Assembly: GCA_036960175.1 (NCBI GenBank)
Contig: JBALWH010000019.1
Span: 14,366 to 78,365, forward strand
Direction: 5' to 3'
Length of the DNA: 64,000 nucleotides
Origin: Motiliproteus sp036960175
GTDB lineage: Bacteria > Pseudomonadota > Gammaproteobacteria > Pseudomonadales > Balneatricaceae
Shown here: piece by piece, positions 24,001 to 33,244 of the stretch
Layout: each line of letters begins with the position of its first letter
Numbering within the stretch: the first letter of the stretch is position 1
Made by a program: the position numbers and the translations under genes
Notes under the pieces: generated by a model
What the model was told of the DNA's origin: nothing
Database searches by the model: none
The model's input: the letters and a program-made list of their open reading frames with translations, nothing else

Positions 24001-25254
24001 TTGGTTTCTGAGAAGTTTTTCAGGTTCTCAGTCGGCCTCTTTGTGACTGCATGGGTTGCTAGATATTTAGGGGTATCTGGTTTTGGAGAGCTAAGCTTTG
24101 CTCTGTCCTTTGTCTTTTTGTTTTCTGCTTTTTCTACTATGGGCATAGACACGTTAGTAGTTAAAAGTTTTGGTGAGGATGAAAAAGAAAATTCAGCGCT
24201 AATTACCAATGCTTTGTTAATAAAGGTTGCTGGCTCCTTGTTAGCTATTTTAATGAGTTTTATTTCTATTTGTATTTATAAGTCTGATGATGATTATTCT
24301 CAGCTTCTTGTTTTTATTTGTTCGTTAAGTTTTATATTTCAATCTTTTAGTATTGTTGATTTGTACTTTCAATCGAAGTTGTTGTCAAAATATTCAGCTG
24401 CTTGTTCATTGCTTTCATTCTTAATCGTTAGTTTGGTTAAAATTTATCTTATTTTTATAGAGAGTGATTTGATTTGGTTCGCTGCTGTAAATGTTCTAGA
24501 GGCTTTTATTCTGTCGTTTTTTCTGCTATATAGTTATTATAGTGTCGTTTCTGATGGATTATCTTTTAGATTTAGTCTTAATAAGATTAAAAGTCTTGTT
24601 GTTGAATCTTTTCCAGTACTGGTTGCTCTTTTATCTTATTGTTTGTATTCTCGCGTAGATCAAATAATGCTAGAAAATATGCTTGGGGTAGGTTCGGTTG
24701 GGCTCTATTCAGCGGCGTATAAGTTGTATGAGGTGCCATTTATAATAACGATTATGCTGGCGCGTTCCTTGGTTGCAGTAATGTCGGATTTATATAAAAA
24801 CAATATAGATTCTTATTATAATCAATATCATTATTTATGTCGTTTTTGGACTGCAGTTTCTTATTTATTGGTGTTCTTCTTCTTCTTCTTTTCTCCGCTG
24901 TTGGTTGAAACGGTTTTTGGCTCAGAATATGTAGGGGCTTCGTCAATATTGGTAATATTGTCTTTCGGTCAGATTGCTTATTATAATGCATTTCTGCGAT
25001 CTAATCATTTAATTATTTCTGGAAACTCATCAGTAATGATGAAAACAACATTTTGCTCTGTTTTCATAAACATTTTTCTAAATTATATTATGATCCCTTT
25101 GTGGGGTGGAGTTGGTGCTGCTCTTTCTACTGTTATTACTCAATTTTTGTCGTTATTGCTTTTTAATCTGTTTTTCGAAGGGGCTAGAGAAATTGGATTT
25201 ATACAATTAAGGTCTCTTCTTCTCGTCGGTCCGAAATGTAAGGATGTTATTTGA
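24001..25254 (+). CDS. Second Wzx-type polysaccharide flippase (MOP superfamily)
   Basis: At least 417 residues with about twelve hydrophobic segments. FVTAWVARYLGVSGFGELSF is the classic Wzx N-terminal motif and YSRVDQIMLENMLG the second-half motif; both match the family better than the first flippase does. Start problem: TTG 24001 is the first usual start codon, but the homologous text begins earlier (NIRPVYLNSFW), just after an ATA at 23965; the frame is open from 23926 with no ATG or GTG. Either ATA/TTG is used, or the start has been lost by mutation. A TTC repeat near 24,875-24,891 encodes a Phe run. It overlaps the following methyltransferase by translation coupling. Confidence 0.8.
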   Translation: MVSEKFFRFSVGLFVTAWVARYLGVSGFGELSFALSFVFLFSAFSTMGIDTLVVKSFGEDEKENSALITNALLIKVAGSLLAILMSFISICIYKSDDDYSQLLVFICSLSFIFQSFSIVDLYFQSKLLSKYSAACSLLSFLIVSLVKIYLIFIESDLIWFAAVNVLEAFILSFFLLYSYYSVVSDGLSFRFSLNKIKSLVVESFPVLVALLSYCLYSRVDQIMLENMLGVGSVGLYSAAYKLYEVPFIITIMLARSLVAVMSDLYKNNIDSYYNQYHYLCRFWTAVSYLLVFFFFFFSPLLVETVFGSEYVGASSILVILSFGQIAYYNAFLRSNHLIISGNSSVMMKTTFCSVFINIFLNYIMIPLWGGVGAALSTVITQFLSLLLFNLFFEGAREIGFIQLRSLLLVGPKCKDVI

Positions 25255-25256
25255 TT

Positions 25257-26279
25257 ATGTGGGTGGATAAATCAGAAAAAAATATTTTGAATCTAACCTC
25301 TTATCAACAAAATTGGTTGGCTAAGTTGCTGAATGACATTGAAAGTGGAAAGATGACTCTTATAAAAAATTATTGCCTATGCAATAACGATAAATCCACG
25401 AATGATTTTGTTCTTTCTCAGTGCGATAGGTTCGGCGTAAGGGTGAAAACCGTTCTTTGTTCTAAGTGTGGCTTAGTTAGGAGTGATTTGGTTTTCGATG
25501 AGGATTCGAATATATTATTTTATGAGAAGTATTATCGTAATATTTATGTGGGGAGTGATTTAGCAGCGGATTATTTTTTTTCTGAGCAAGTTAAAAGAGG
25601 AGGCGGATTGTTTGATTTATATAAAAATGTATGTGGGGTCGAAAAAAAGCAATCGGTGCTGGAGTTAGGGTGCGGAGCCGGTGGAATACTTTATCCTTTT
25701 TTTAAATATGGGTGTAATTGTGTCGGGTATGATTTTAATAAGTCATATTTAGAATTTGGGATTAAGAAAGGGATGCTGTTGAAATATGGAGACGGGCTAT
25801 TGGAAGAGAAATCTTCTTTTGATCTTATTGTATTATCTCATGTGTTCGAACATTTTTTAGACCCGGTGGAAACTATAGTTTCTATTTCATCGCTGTTGAA
25901 GCCTGGTGGGAATATGGTGATAGAAGTTCCGGGGGTTTACAATATAGATGCTGCTTATAATAATCCGTATCATTACTTTCAAAGTGCGCACGTGTATAGT
26001 TTTTCTGAGAGTTATTTGAAGGTTATTTTTACTTCCATAGGGTTCGAAATATTGTATAGCGATGAGATATGTGTTTTTATTATCAAAAAGCTAGGCTGTC
26101 ATTTATCTATACCTGAAAATATTGTTTTTGATTCTTCTTCTGAAAGGAATTCTAAGTTGTTGTATAGGTATTTCAATATTTTGTTTTTAAAGCATGAGCT
26201 TTTTATTAGTAAGGGGAGGTGGCGATTGTTTAAATCGTTTTTAAAGAAGAGGTTGGTATTGTTAGGGGTTAAATATTAA
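25257..26279 (+). CDS. Class I SAM methyltransferase with N-terminal Cys motif
   Basis: 340 residues beginning at the ATG three bases after the wzx stop (a TTG two codons earlier is not needed). A Cys-rich N terminus (YCLCNND, then LCSKCGLVRSD) is followed by VLELGCGAGGILYPFFKYGC (motif I), VGYDFNKS, LIVLSHVFEHFLDP and LLKPGGNMVIEVPGVYN. The architecture is the same as the methyltransferase at 13.7 kb, though the two differ greatly in sequence and base composition; this one is very AT-rich like its wzx neighbour. Probably a sugar methyltransferase acting on the repeat unit carried by that flippase. It is followed only by IS debris. Confidence 0.75.
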   Translation: MWVDKSEKNILNLTSYQQNWLAKLLNDIESGKMTLIKNYCLCNNDKSTNDFVLSQCDRFGVRVKTVLCSKCGLVRSDLVFDEDSNILFYEKYYRNIYVGSDLAADYFFSEQVKRGGGLFDLYKNVCGVEKKQSVLELGCGAGGILYPFFKYGCNCVGYDFNKSYLEFGIKKGMLLKYGDGLLEEKSSFDLIVLSHVFEHFLDPVETIVSISSLLKPGGNMVIEVPGVYNIDAAYNNPYHYFQSAHVYSFSESYLKVIFTSIGFEILYSDEICVFIIKKLGCHLSIPENIVFDSSSERNSKLLYRYFNILFLKHELFISKGRWRLFKSFLKKRLVLLGVKY

Positions 26280-26439
26280 TGTTTGTTTTATGTGAAAGAT
26301 GGATCGTCTATATACGTGCTTATAATCAGAAGTGTTCAGAAATAAATTGAATATTTAAGGATAGTCTGAACAAGTAGCTTCAAACCAACCGATTACTGCT
26401 TTCGGCGAAATATGCCCGAATTACTCCGTCATCTTGCTT

Positions 26440-26720
26440 TTTCGCCGCCCGATTAGCCCATATAGAGCCCACCGGACGGATTTATCTTACGCCTCGACTG
26501 GAACAGGTTCGATAACGCAAACAACATCGCAAGTTTAGAGTCGTTTTTGGCCAAACCATGATAGCGGGCTTTCGTGAACCCAAATTGGCATTTGATAATG
26601 CCTGAACGGATGCTCGACCTTGGTGCGTTCAACCCCCTTTTTTTATTTTGTTGATGGCTGTTCGTTTCTTCAGCGGCTTGGTCGTTCGGCAACATGCCAT
26701 TCGGTTTCACAATATTTAGA
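26440..26720 (-). pseudogene. IS5-family transposase C-terminal relic
   Basis: The minus strand reads GIIKCQFGFTKARYHGLAKN, then DSKLAMLFALSNLFQSRRK, a typical end of IS5-group transposases (VEHPFRVIKxQFGYxKxRYRGLAKN in intact ones). The preceding VEHPFR part is present only in another frame (RTKVEHPF), so there is a frameshift just upstream, and the rest of the element is absent. It sits between the second wzx/methyltransferase unit and the IS66 remnant; the flanking DNA from 26,280 holds nothing else I can identify. Confidence 0.7.
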
Positions 26721-26822
26721 CGCCTCCCGTTTCTTGATGTCGTAAACGTCAGATATAGCCCACATTCTCAGTAGCCTCTTCTACCTAGATAATTCCCCGG
26801 TCACCAAGCTGGAGAAATTATT

Positions 26823-27179
26823 TTGGATATCGCAGAGCAAAACCAGACCGTATTATTAATGCTTGGGCCGACAGATATGCGTAAATCAATTGATGGCCTC
26901 TGTGCAATGGTCAAATATTTTTTCGACGAAGAGCCGGTCAGCAATAAGCTGTTTGTGTTCTGCAATCGGGCGCGCGATAAGATCAAAATCCTACAGTGGT
27001 CGACCAATGGATTTTGGCTGCATTACAAGCGTCTCGAAAAAGGTCGCTTCAAATGGCCGGATGCTACCGGCGATTCTGCTAGCCAGTTGATCGACCGGCG
27101 TGAGTTAAGTTGGCTGCTTGATGGCTTGCCACTGATCCAGCCAAAGGCCCACAAGAAACTGAAATATACCTATTTTTAA
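26823..27179 (+). CDS. tnpB: IS66-family accessory protein TnpB (IS66 Orf2)
   Basis: 118 residues starting at TTG. LMLGPTDMRKSIDGLCAMV, LFVFCNRARDKIKILQW, GFWLHYKRLEKGRFKWP and the SWLLDGL end are the full set of IS66 Orf2 (TnpB) motifs, and the length is normal. The reading frame is intact, but the partner transposase gene downstream is cut short, and no TnpA was recognised upstream, so the element is not autonomous. TnpB is needed for IS66 transposition; its biochemical role is unclear. Confidence 0.85.
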   Translation: MDIAEQNQTVLLMLGPTDMRKSIDGLCAMVKYFFDEEPVSNKLFVFCNRARDKIKILQWSTNGFWLHYKRLEKGRFKWPDATGDSASQLIDRRELSWLLDGLPLIQPKAHKKLKYTYF

Positions 27180-27238
27180 TCGATTTAAATTAGGTCTGGA
27201 AAGACCACCGCCTGTGCCCTGCTGGTATAATATCGGCA

Positions 27239-27352
27239 ATGAAAAACACGCGTCCCACCGACATAACAGAGATCGATAAACTCAAGGTTTTGCTGGCCGA
27301 AAAGGACGCTTTGTTAGCGGATCAACACGCCAAGATCTCTGCCCAGTCGTAA
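27239..27352 (+). pseudogene. IS66 transposase (TnpC) N-terminal stub
   Basis: About 60 bp after tnpB an ATG starts MKNTRPTDITEIDKLKVLLA, with the coiled-coil like start of IS66 TnpC, and stops at a TAA after 37 codons (HAKISAQS). The remaining transposase of about 500 residues is missing; ordinary upstream DNA of ugd follows within 200 bp. It marks the left border of the ugd-led polysaccharide block. Confidence 0.7.
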
Positions 27353-27450
27353 GCGTCGTTTACTGCGATGTAATGCGGCGGGACTTAATCAGACCTTCCT
27401 TAGCCCGTGTTGTAATTTATCGTCACTTTAGGACTCTGTATCTTCAATGT

Positions 27451-27522
27451 GGGGTTGGTTTAACCAACTCCAAAAAAACTGACTATGCTCGATACATAGA
27501 GTTAGCAAGTCTGGTTTTTTTG
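27451..27522 (+). promoter_or_regulatory. Nested inverted repeats upstream of ugd (operator or terminator-like)
   Basis: Two perfect inverted repeats lie in the 100 bp before ugd: GTTGGTT-T-AACCAAC (27454-27468), and CAAAAAAAC (27471-27479) with GTTTTTTTG (27514-27522), the second extended by GAC/GTC inside. The first is too tight for an RNA hairpin and looks like a protein-binding site; the second would form a long stem ending in a T run and could insulate ugd from the IS66 DNA. Function is inferred from shape only. Confidence 0.35.
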
Positions 27523-27546
27523 TGTCACTAGAAAGTATGGAAGCTA

Positions 27547-28887
27547 ATGAAGATATCAATTTTTGGTACAGGGTACGTTGGTCTAGTAACCGGGGCTTGT
27601 TTTGCTGAGTCCGGCCACCATGTCTGTTGCGTTGATGTTGACCAATACAAGATTGATCAGCTGAATATGGGCGTAATACCTATATTCGAACCAAGTTTGA
27701 AAAGTTACGTTTCAGAGGGTCTGGAAAGTGGGCGACTATCGTTTACGTCCATTCCGGAAAAAGCGATTACAAGCAGTGACCTGATTTTTATTGCCGTAGG
27801 TACGCCACCTCAGCACGATGGGGGGGCAGATCTGGTACATGTTTTGGAAGTCGCTCGGTTAATTGGTCGAATATTGACTGAACCCAAAACGGTCATTATC
27901 AAATCTACCGTTCCTGTCGGTACGGCGGATAAAGTCAAGGTGGTGCTCCAGAAAGAGCTGGATTTCCGTGGTGAAGTCATTCAATTTGATGTCGTCTCAA
28001 ACCCAGAGTTTCTGAAAGAGGGAAATGCTGTTTCCGATTTTATGAAGCCTGATCGTATTATTGTCGGCACAGATTTGGATCACGTTAAGGCGCTAATGCG
28101 TGATTTATATAGCCCTTTTAACCGGCAGAGAGACAAACTCATATTTATGGATGTACGTTCTGCAGAGCTGACCAAGTATGCAGCCAATGCGATGCTGGCG
28201 ACCAAAATAAGTTTCATGAATGAGATTGCCAACCTGGCAGAGCTGGTTGGCGCCGACATCGAACAGGTTCGTCACGGTATCGGTTCCGATCCGCGTATTG
28301 GCTATCATTTTATTTACCCCGGTTGTGGTTATGGTGGCTCTTGTTTTCCCAAAGATGTAAAAGCACTTCAACAGACGGCGGCCGAGTATGGTTGTGAAGC
28401 AGAATTACTAAAAGCAGTGGATTCTGTTAATGATCGACAAAAGACCAGGCTTTTTGCCAAGTTGAAAGGCCATTTTAACGGGCATTTACGTGGGAAAGTT
28501 ATTGCCTTGTGGGGTATTTCTTTCAAGCCTAATACAGATGATATGCGAGAGGCCCCTAGTCGTGTTTTAATGGAGGCGCTTTGGGCTCAAGGCGCTATTG
28601 TCAGGGCCTATGATCCAGCAGCCATGGATGAAGCACGACGAATTTATGGTGTGCGGCAAGATATGGAATTGGTCGATACTCAAGAAGCTGCCTTGCAAGG
28701 AGCCGATGCACTGGTCATTTGCACAGAATGGAAAAGCTTTTGGGCTCCAGACCTTGATCTTATCGCACATGAATTATCGGCGCCGGTTATTTTTGATGGA
28801 CGTAATTTGTATGATCCACAGCAAAGTGAGGAGCGAGGAATTATCTATTATGGTATCGGTCGGGGTCGTAGTCTCAACGAGGAGTAG
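27547..28887 (+). CDS. ugd: UDP-glucose 6-dehydrogenase
   Basis: 446 residues starting MKISIFGTGYVGLVTGACFA (NAD site). IVGTDLD, KYAANAMLATKISFMNEIAN, and GCGYGGSCFPKDVKAL with the catalytic Cys near residue 262 are all present, as is the C-terminal WGISFKPNTDDMREAPS. It oxidises UDP-glucose twice to UDP-glucuronic acid in the cytosol, supplying acidic sugars and the substrate of the UDP-GlcA 4-epimerase encoded 4.6 kb downstream. It begins the third polysaccharide block, followed 13 bp later by the WbpM-type dehydratase gene. Confidence 0.95.
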   Translation: MKISIFGTGYVGLVTGACFAESGHHVCCVDVDQYKIDQLNMGVIPIFEPSLKSYVSEGLESGRLSFTSIPEKAITSSDLIFIAVGTPPQHDGGADLVHVLEVARLIGRILTEPKTVIIKSTVPVGTADKVKVVLQKELDFRGEVIQFDVVSNPEFLKEGNAVSDFMKPDRIIVGTDLDHVKALMRDLYSPFNRQRDKLIFMDVRSAELTKYAANAMLATKISFMNEIANLAELVGADIEQVRHGIGSDPRIGYHFIYPGCGYGGSCFPKDVKALQQTAAEYGCEAELLKAVDSVNDRQKTRLFAKLKGHFNGHLRGKVIALWGISFKPNTDDMREAPSRVLMEALWAQGAIVRAYDPAAMDEARRIYGVRQDMELVDTQEAALQGADALVICTEWKSFWAPDLDLIAHELSAPVIFDGRNLYDPQQSEERGIIYYGIGRGRSLNEE

Positions 28888-28900
28888 ATAAGCGGCGTCT

Positions 28901-30844
28901 ATGTTATCTCATTTATTAAAGCTTGATCGATTATATAAGTCTGCTTTTATCGGCCTTCTTGATGTTTTTCTGGTGCTGTTCTCTCTTTGGGCTGCATTTT
29001 CTTTGCGTCTCGGTGAGTTATATCAGCCAGTCGCTAGTCAGTGGCTTCTATTCGTCGTAACACCCATTATAGCTATTCCTGTTTTTATCAAGCTGGGTTT
29101 GTACCGTGCGGTGATCCGCTATATTGGTCATAAAGCAATGATCACCATTGGCTATGCCAATGCTGTGGTGGCACTGGTTTGGTCACTGTTTCCTTTTTAC
29201 CTTCCTCAGTACATCGATGTTGATTTGTTTTCCCCTCGTTCCCTGCCTTTTATTTTCTGGATGGTGCTATGTATCACTGTGGGTGGGAGTCGTCAGATTG
29301 CTCGTTGGTTTATTGCCGATCTAAATAAAGATTCCGGGAATAGTTATGCTGTTATTTACGGGGCAGGAGATGCTGGGGTTCAGTTGGCATCGTCATTGCG
29401 TCATAGCCATGCAGTTAGGTTGCTGGGTTTTATTGATGACGACAGTCGGTTACATGGTCACCAAGTAGCGGGATTTCAGGTGCTGGGGGGGCTGTCGGTC
29501 ATATCTGGACTTAAGAAAGAATCTGAGCAGCTAGAGGTGCTGTTAGCGCTGCCTAGTGCTGGGAGAGAAGAGCGTTTACGTATTATCGATGGTTTAGAAA
29601 AAGTAGAGGTGGCGGTTCGTTCTGTACCTAGTCTGGATGATATTGCGCTAGGTAAAGCAGATTTGGCCGATCTTTACGGTGTCGATATGTCGGATCTGCT
29701 TGGGCGCCAGGAAGTTTCGCCAGACCCTGCTTTACTGGCTCGCTGTGTAAAAACCAAAAGCGTCATGGTTACCGGCGCTGGCGGTACCATCGGGTCGGAA
29801 TTGTGCCGTCAGCTGCTTAAGCTGCAACCGCGGCAACTCATCCTTTTTGAACATTCAGAGTTTCAGTTGTTTTCCATAGAAGAAGAAGTTCAGCGACGTA
29901 TCAAACAGTTTGAGCTTGAAATCGATATCGTGTCGGTGTTGGGTACGGTGCTGGATCGGGGGCTCGTTGGCAACGTGCTCGGTACTTACAATGTTGATAC
30001 CGTTTATCACGCAGCGGCATACAAGCATGTACCTATCGTCGAGCACAATGTTCTTGCTGGCGTTCGTAACAATGTTGTTGGGACTTACAACCTTGCAATA
30101 GAAGCCGCTATTAAAGGCGTCACAAACTTTGTATTGGTTTCAACCGATAAAGCTGTCAGGCCAACGAATACCATGGGGGCCAGTAAGCGATTGTCAGAGA
30201 TGGTCTTGCAAGGTCTTCAAAACAGTACCCTGAACCGATCCACCTGCTTTTCAATGGTGCGCTTTGGCAATGTTTTAGGGTCTTCAGGCTCGGTGATTCC
30301 GTTGTTCCAGCAACAGATCAGTCAAGGTGGGCCGGTGACGGTCACCCATCCCGATATCACCCGTTATTTCATGACCATTCCGGAAGCCGCTTTGCTGGTG
30401 ATTCAGGCCGGTTCTATGGGGAAGGGAGGGGACCTCTTTGTGTTAGATATGGGAGAGCCCGTTAAAATAGCGGAACTCGCACGTCGAATGATACGTCTTG
30501 CTGGTTATCAAGTTTGTGAAGAAGGTGGTAATGAGGGCGTGCGTATCGAATTCACCGGCTTGAGGCACGGTGAAAAACTGTATGAAGAACTGTTGATTGG
30601 CGACAATGTTCAGGGAACCGATCATCCGCTTATAATGGTGGCTGATGAAGAAGGGCCAGAATGTGATGATATTTCTGAATTTATGGAACAGCTCGATGGA
30701 TTCCTTAAGCAGCAGAATGTAGTTTCGATCCGCGAATTTCTTCTGCGATATGTGAGCGGTTATCAACCCCAGTGTGATATACAAGATACCCTCTGGCTCA
30801 AGATGAGCCAAAAAGGTACAGACAAGGAGAGGACAGTTAGATGA
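28901..30844 (+). CDS. UDP-GlcNAc 4,6-dehydratase, membrane type (WbpM/PglF/CapD-like)
   Basis: 647 residues. Four N-terminal membrane helices (about 15-125), a first Rossmann domain (AVIYGAGDAGVQLA near 150), and a C-terminal SDR: SVMVTGAGGTIGSELCRQLL near 288, STDKAVRPTNTMGASKR, SVIPLFQQQI, GLRHGEKLYEEL. The MGASK text, with Met in place of the usual Tyr of YxxxK, is characteristic of large WbpM-type dehydratases. The product, UDP-4-keto-6-deoxy-HexNAc, can be aminated by the PglE-like enzyme at 38 kb and acetylated by the PglD-like enzyme, giving a bacillosamine-type donor. The stop overlaps the next start (ATGA). Confidence 0.92.
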   Translation: MLSHLLKLDRLYKSAFIGLLDVFLVLFSLWAAFSLRLGELYQPVASQWLLFVVTPIIAIPVFIKLGLYRAVIRYIGHKAMITIGYANAVVALVWSLFPFYLPQYIDVDLFSPRSLPFIFWMVLCITVGGSRQIARWFIADLNKDSGNSYAVIYGAGDAGVQLASSLRHSHAVRLLGFIDDDSRLHGHQVAGFQVLGGLSVISGLKKESEQLEVLLALPSAGREERLRIIDGLEKVEVAVRSVPSLDDIALGKADLADLYGVDMSDLLGRQEVSPDPALLARCVKTKSVMVTGAGGTIGSELCRQLLKLQPRQLILFEHSEFQLFSIEEEVQRRIKQFELEIDIVSVLGTVLDRGLVGNVLGTYNVDTVYHAAAYKHVPIVEHNVLAGVRNNVVGTYNLAIEAAIKGVTNFVLVSTDKAVRPTNTMGASKRLSEMVLQGLQNSTLNRSTCFSMVRFGNVLGSSGSVIPLFQQQISQGGPVTVTHPDITRYFMTIPEAALLVIQAGSMGKGGDLFVLDMGEPVKIAELARRMIRLAGYQVCEEGGNEGVRIEFTGLRHGEKLYEELLIGDNVQGTDHPLIMVADEEGPECDDISEFMEQLDGFLKQQNVVSIREFLLRYVSGYQPQCDIQDTLWLKMSQKGTDKERTVR

Positions 30845-32127
30845 GTCAATGTGGTGCCCTTGATAAGGTTAAAGTTGCAGTCGTTGGGTTGGGATACGTA
30901 GGGCTGCCGCTGGCGGCAGCTTTTGGTCGCAAGTACGGCACCATTGGTTTCGATATAAAAGCAGGCCGGGTGGCTGAATTGAAGTCTGGCCATGATTCCA
31001 CTCAGGAAATGACCGCTGCGGAAATGGCGGAGTCCTCTAAGCTGGTGTTTAGTTGTGATGCAACCGACCTGGCTGATCGCAATCTGTATATAGTTACCGT
31101 TCCGACACCTATCGATGAATCCAAGCAACCAGATTTGACCCCCTTGGTAAAGGCCTCTGAAATGATTGCAGGGGTGCTGTCCACAGGAGATACAGTTGTC
31201 TATGAGTCGACTGTCTACCCTGGCGCAACTGAAGAAGTCTGTGTTCCTATTCTTGAAAAGCTTTCAGGGCTTGTTTTCAATCAGGATTTTTATGTTGGAT
31301 ACAGTCCTGAACGGATCAATCCCGGTGATAAAACTCATCGGTTGGAAAGTATTTTGAAAGTGACCTCTGGGTCAACTCCAGAAACTGCCGATTTTGTTGA
31401 TAGCTTTTATGCCTCAATCATCACCGCCGGAACACATAAAGCCAGTTCTATAAAGGTGGCTGAAGCGGCGAAGGTTATTGAAAACACTCAGCGGGATTTG
31501 AACATTGCCCTAATTAATGAGTTGGCAATTATCTTTGATAAGCTGGGTATTGATACCGGCGAGGTGCTAGCTGCGGCTGGCACTAAGTGGAATTTTCTGC
31601 CCTTCCGTCCAGGTTTGGTGGGTGGTCACTGCATTAGTATCGATCCCTACTATTTGACCCATAAAGCGCAATCTATTGGTTATCATCCTGAAATCATTTT
31701 GGCGGGGCGTCGCTTGAATGATGGTATGGGAGCCTTCGTGGTATCCAAAGTAATCAAGTTGATGACCCAGAAAAAAGTCCATGTTGTCGGCAGTAAAGTG
31801 CTGATTATGGGATTAACCTTCAAAGAGAACTGCCCCGATCTGCGTAATACCCGCGTCATCGACATGGTGCGAGAACTGTCTGAATACCATGCTGAAGTTG
31901 ACGTCTACGACCCATGGGCAGATTCGCGAGAAGCGCAACATGAATATGGAATTGAGCTGGTGTCTAGTCTGCAGCCGAGCTCTTATGACGCAATAATCTT
32001 GGCGGTATCTCATCATCAGTTTGCCGCCATGAGTGCTGCGGATATACGCGCCTTAGGTAAGTCAAATCATGTGTTGTATGACATCAAGCACCTGTTAGCT
32101 GCTGAAGAAGTTGATGGCCGTCTGTAA
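30841..32127 (+). CDS. tviB: UDP-HexNAc 6-dehydrogenase (TviB/WbpO-like)
   Basis: 428 residues of the UDP-sugar 6-dehydrogenase superfamily, of the Vi-antigen TviB type rather than Ugd. KVAVVGLGYVGLPLAAAFG, VTVPTPIDESKQPDL, VYESTVYPGATEEVC, and the catalytic PGLVGGHCISIDPYYL are present; the C-terminal domain has LIMGLTFKENCPDLRNTRV. It probably oxidises UDP-GlcNAc or UDP-GalNAc to the uronic acid form. Two separate sugar dehydrogenases three kb apart suggest that the polysaccharide carries both a hexuronic and an N-acetylhexosaminuronic acid. The gene is translationally coupled to the dehydratase upstream. Confidence 0.88.
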   Translation: MSQCGALDKVKVAVVGLGYVGLPLAAAFGRKYGTIGFDIKAGRVAELKSGHDSTQEMTAAEMAESSKLVFSCDATDLADRNLYIVTVPTPIDESKQPDLTPLVKASEMIAGVLSTGDTVVYESTVYPGATEEVCVPILEKLSGLVFNQDFYVGYSPERINPGDKTHRLESILKVTSGSTPETADFVDSFYASIITAGTHKASSIKVAEAAKVIENTQRDLNIALINELAIIFDKLGIDTGEVLAAAGTKWNFLPFRPGLVGGHCISIDPYYLTHKAQSIGYHPEIILAGRRLNDGMGAFVVSKVIKLMTQKKVHVVGSKVLIMGLTFKENCPDLRNTRVIDMVRELSEYHAEVDVYDPWADSREAQHEYGIELVSSLQPSSYDAIILAVSHHQFAAMSAADIRALGKSNHVLYDIKHLLAAEEVDGRL

Positions 32128-32161
32128 AGGTGGCTCCTGAAAGAACATTTAAGGATTGGTT

Positions 32162-33178
32162 ATGAAAGTTTTAGTAACAGGAGCGGCGGGATTTATCGGT
32201 TCTCATGTTTCCAACGTATTGTTGGACCGTGGAGATGAAGTTGTTGGCCTGGACAATATTAATGATTACTACGATGTTTCTCTGAAGCATGCGCGCCTTG
32301 AACGACTGCAAAATCAGAAAGGCAGTGAAAGGTTTAAGTTTGTAAAGATTGATGTTGCCGATCAAGACGCCATGACCACGCTATTTGCGGAAGAGAAGTT
32401 TGACCGCGTAGTTCATCTGGCTGCTCAGGCCGGTGTTCGCTACAGCATCGAGAACCCAAGAGCCTATATCGACAGCAACATCGTCGGCTACCTGAATATT
32501 CTGGAAGGTTGTCGGCACAATGATGTTGAGCACTTGGTTTATGCCTCCTCCAGCTCAGTGTACGGTGCCAATGAGACCATGCCTTTCTCTGAGCACGACA
32601 ATGTTGACCACCCTCTGTCCTTGTATGCAGCGTCGAAAAAGTCTAACGAACTAATGGCTCATACCTACAGTCATCTCTATGGGTTACCCACCACAGGATT
32701 ACGCTTCTTTACCGTTTATGGACCCTGGGGCCGGCCTGATATGGCGCTGTTTTTGTTTACCAAAGCCATTCTCGCGGGTGAGCCTATCAATGTATTCAAC
32801 TACGGTAAGCACAAGCGCGATTTCACCTATATTGACGATATTGTAAAAGGTATTGTGCACACTCTGGACCGACCAGCTGAGCCTAATGAAGAGTGGTCTG
32901 GACTCGATCCTGATCCGGCAACGAGTAAAGCTCCTTGGCGGGTATTTAATATTGGTAATCAGCAGCCCGTTGAGTTAATGACCTATATCGAACTGCTGGA
33001 GAAAAACCTAGGTAAGACCGCAGAGAAAAATTTGTTACCTCTGCAGCCTGGTGATGTCCCCGATACCTATGCGAATGTAGAGTCTTTAGTTGAGTGGACT
33101 GGGTATAAACCTAGTATTACTGTTGAAGAAGGTATGGAGCGTTTTGTTGAGTGGTATATAGAATTCAACAACGTCTAA
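32162..33178 (+). CDS. UDP-glucuronate 4-epimerase (NAD-dependent)
   Basis: 338-residue extended SDR starting MKVLVTGAAGFIGSHVSNVL. LDNINDYYDVSLKHARL, AAQAGVRYSIENPRAYIDSN, YASSSSVYG, LYAASKKSNELMAH (YxxxK), and FFTVYGPWGRPDMALFLFTK are the hallmarks of UDP-GlcA 4-epimerases of capsule clusters. It would turn the Ugd product into UDP-galacturonic acid. A TTG two codons upstream is ignored in favour of the ATG. A GalE or TviC function on the N-acetylated sugar is the main alternative. Confidence 0.85.
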   Translation: MKVLVTGAAGFIGSHVSNVLLDRGDEVVGLDNINDYYDVSLKHARLERLQNQKGSERFKFVKIDVADQDAMTTLFAEEKFDRVVHLAAQAGVRYSIENPRAYIDSNIVGYLNILEGCRHNDVEHLVYASSSSVYGANETMPFSEHDNVDHPLSLYAASKKSNELMAHTYSHLYGLPTTGLRFFTVYGPWGRPDMALFLFTKAILAGEPINVFNYGKHKRDFTYIDDIVKGIVHTLDRPAEPNEEWSGLDPDPATSKAPWRVFNIGNQQPVELMTYIELLEKNLGKTAEKNLLPLQPGDVPDTYANVESLVEWTGYKPSITVEEGMERFVEWYIEFNNV

Positions 33179-33244
33179 ATGATGAGCTCTCACCCGACTC
33201 TTTAATATCCCTTGGTTCGCTAAGGGGCTCTATGGTTGGTTTTT

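Noticed and set aside
24873..24891. TTC trinucleotide repeat in wzx2 as a phase-variation site
   Set aside because: A change by whole triplets would only lengthen a Phe run inside a membrane helix and would not switch the gene off.
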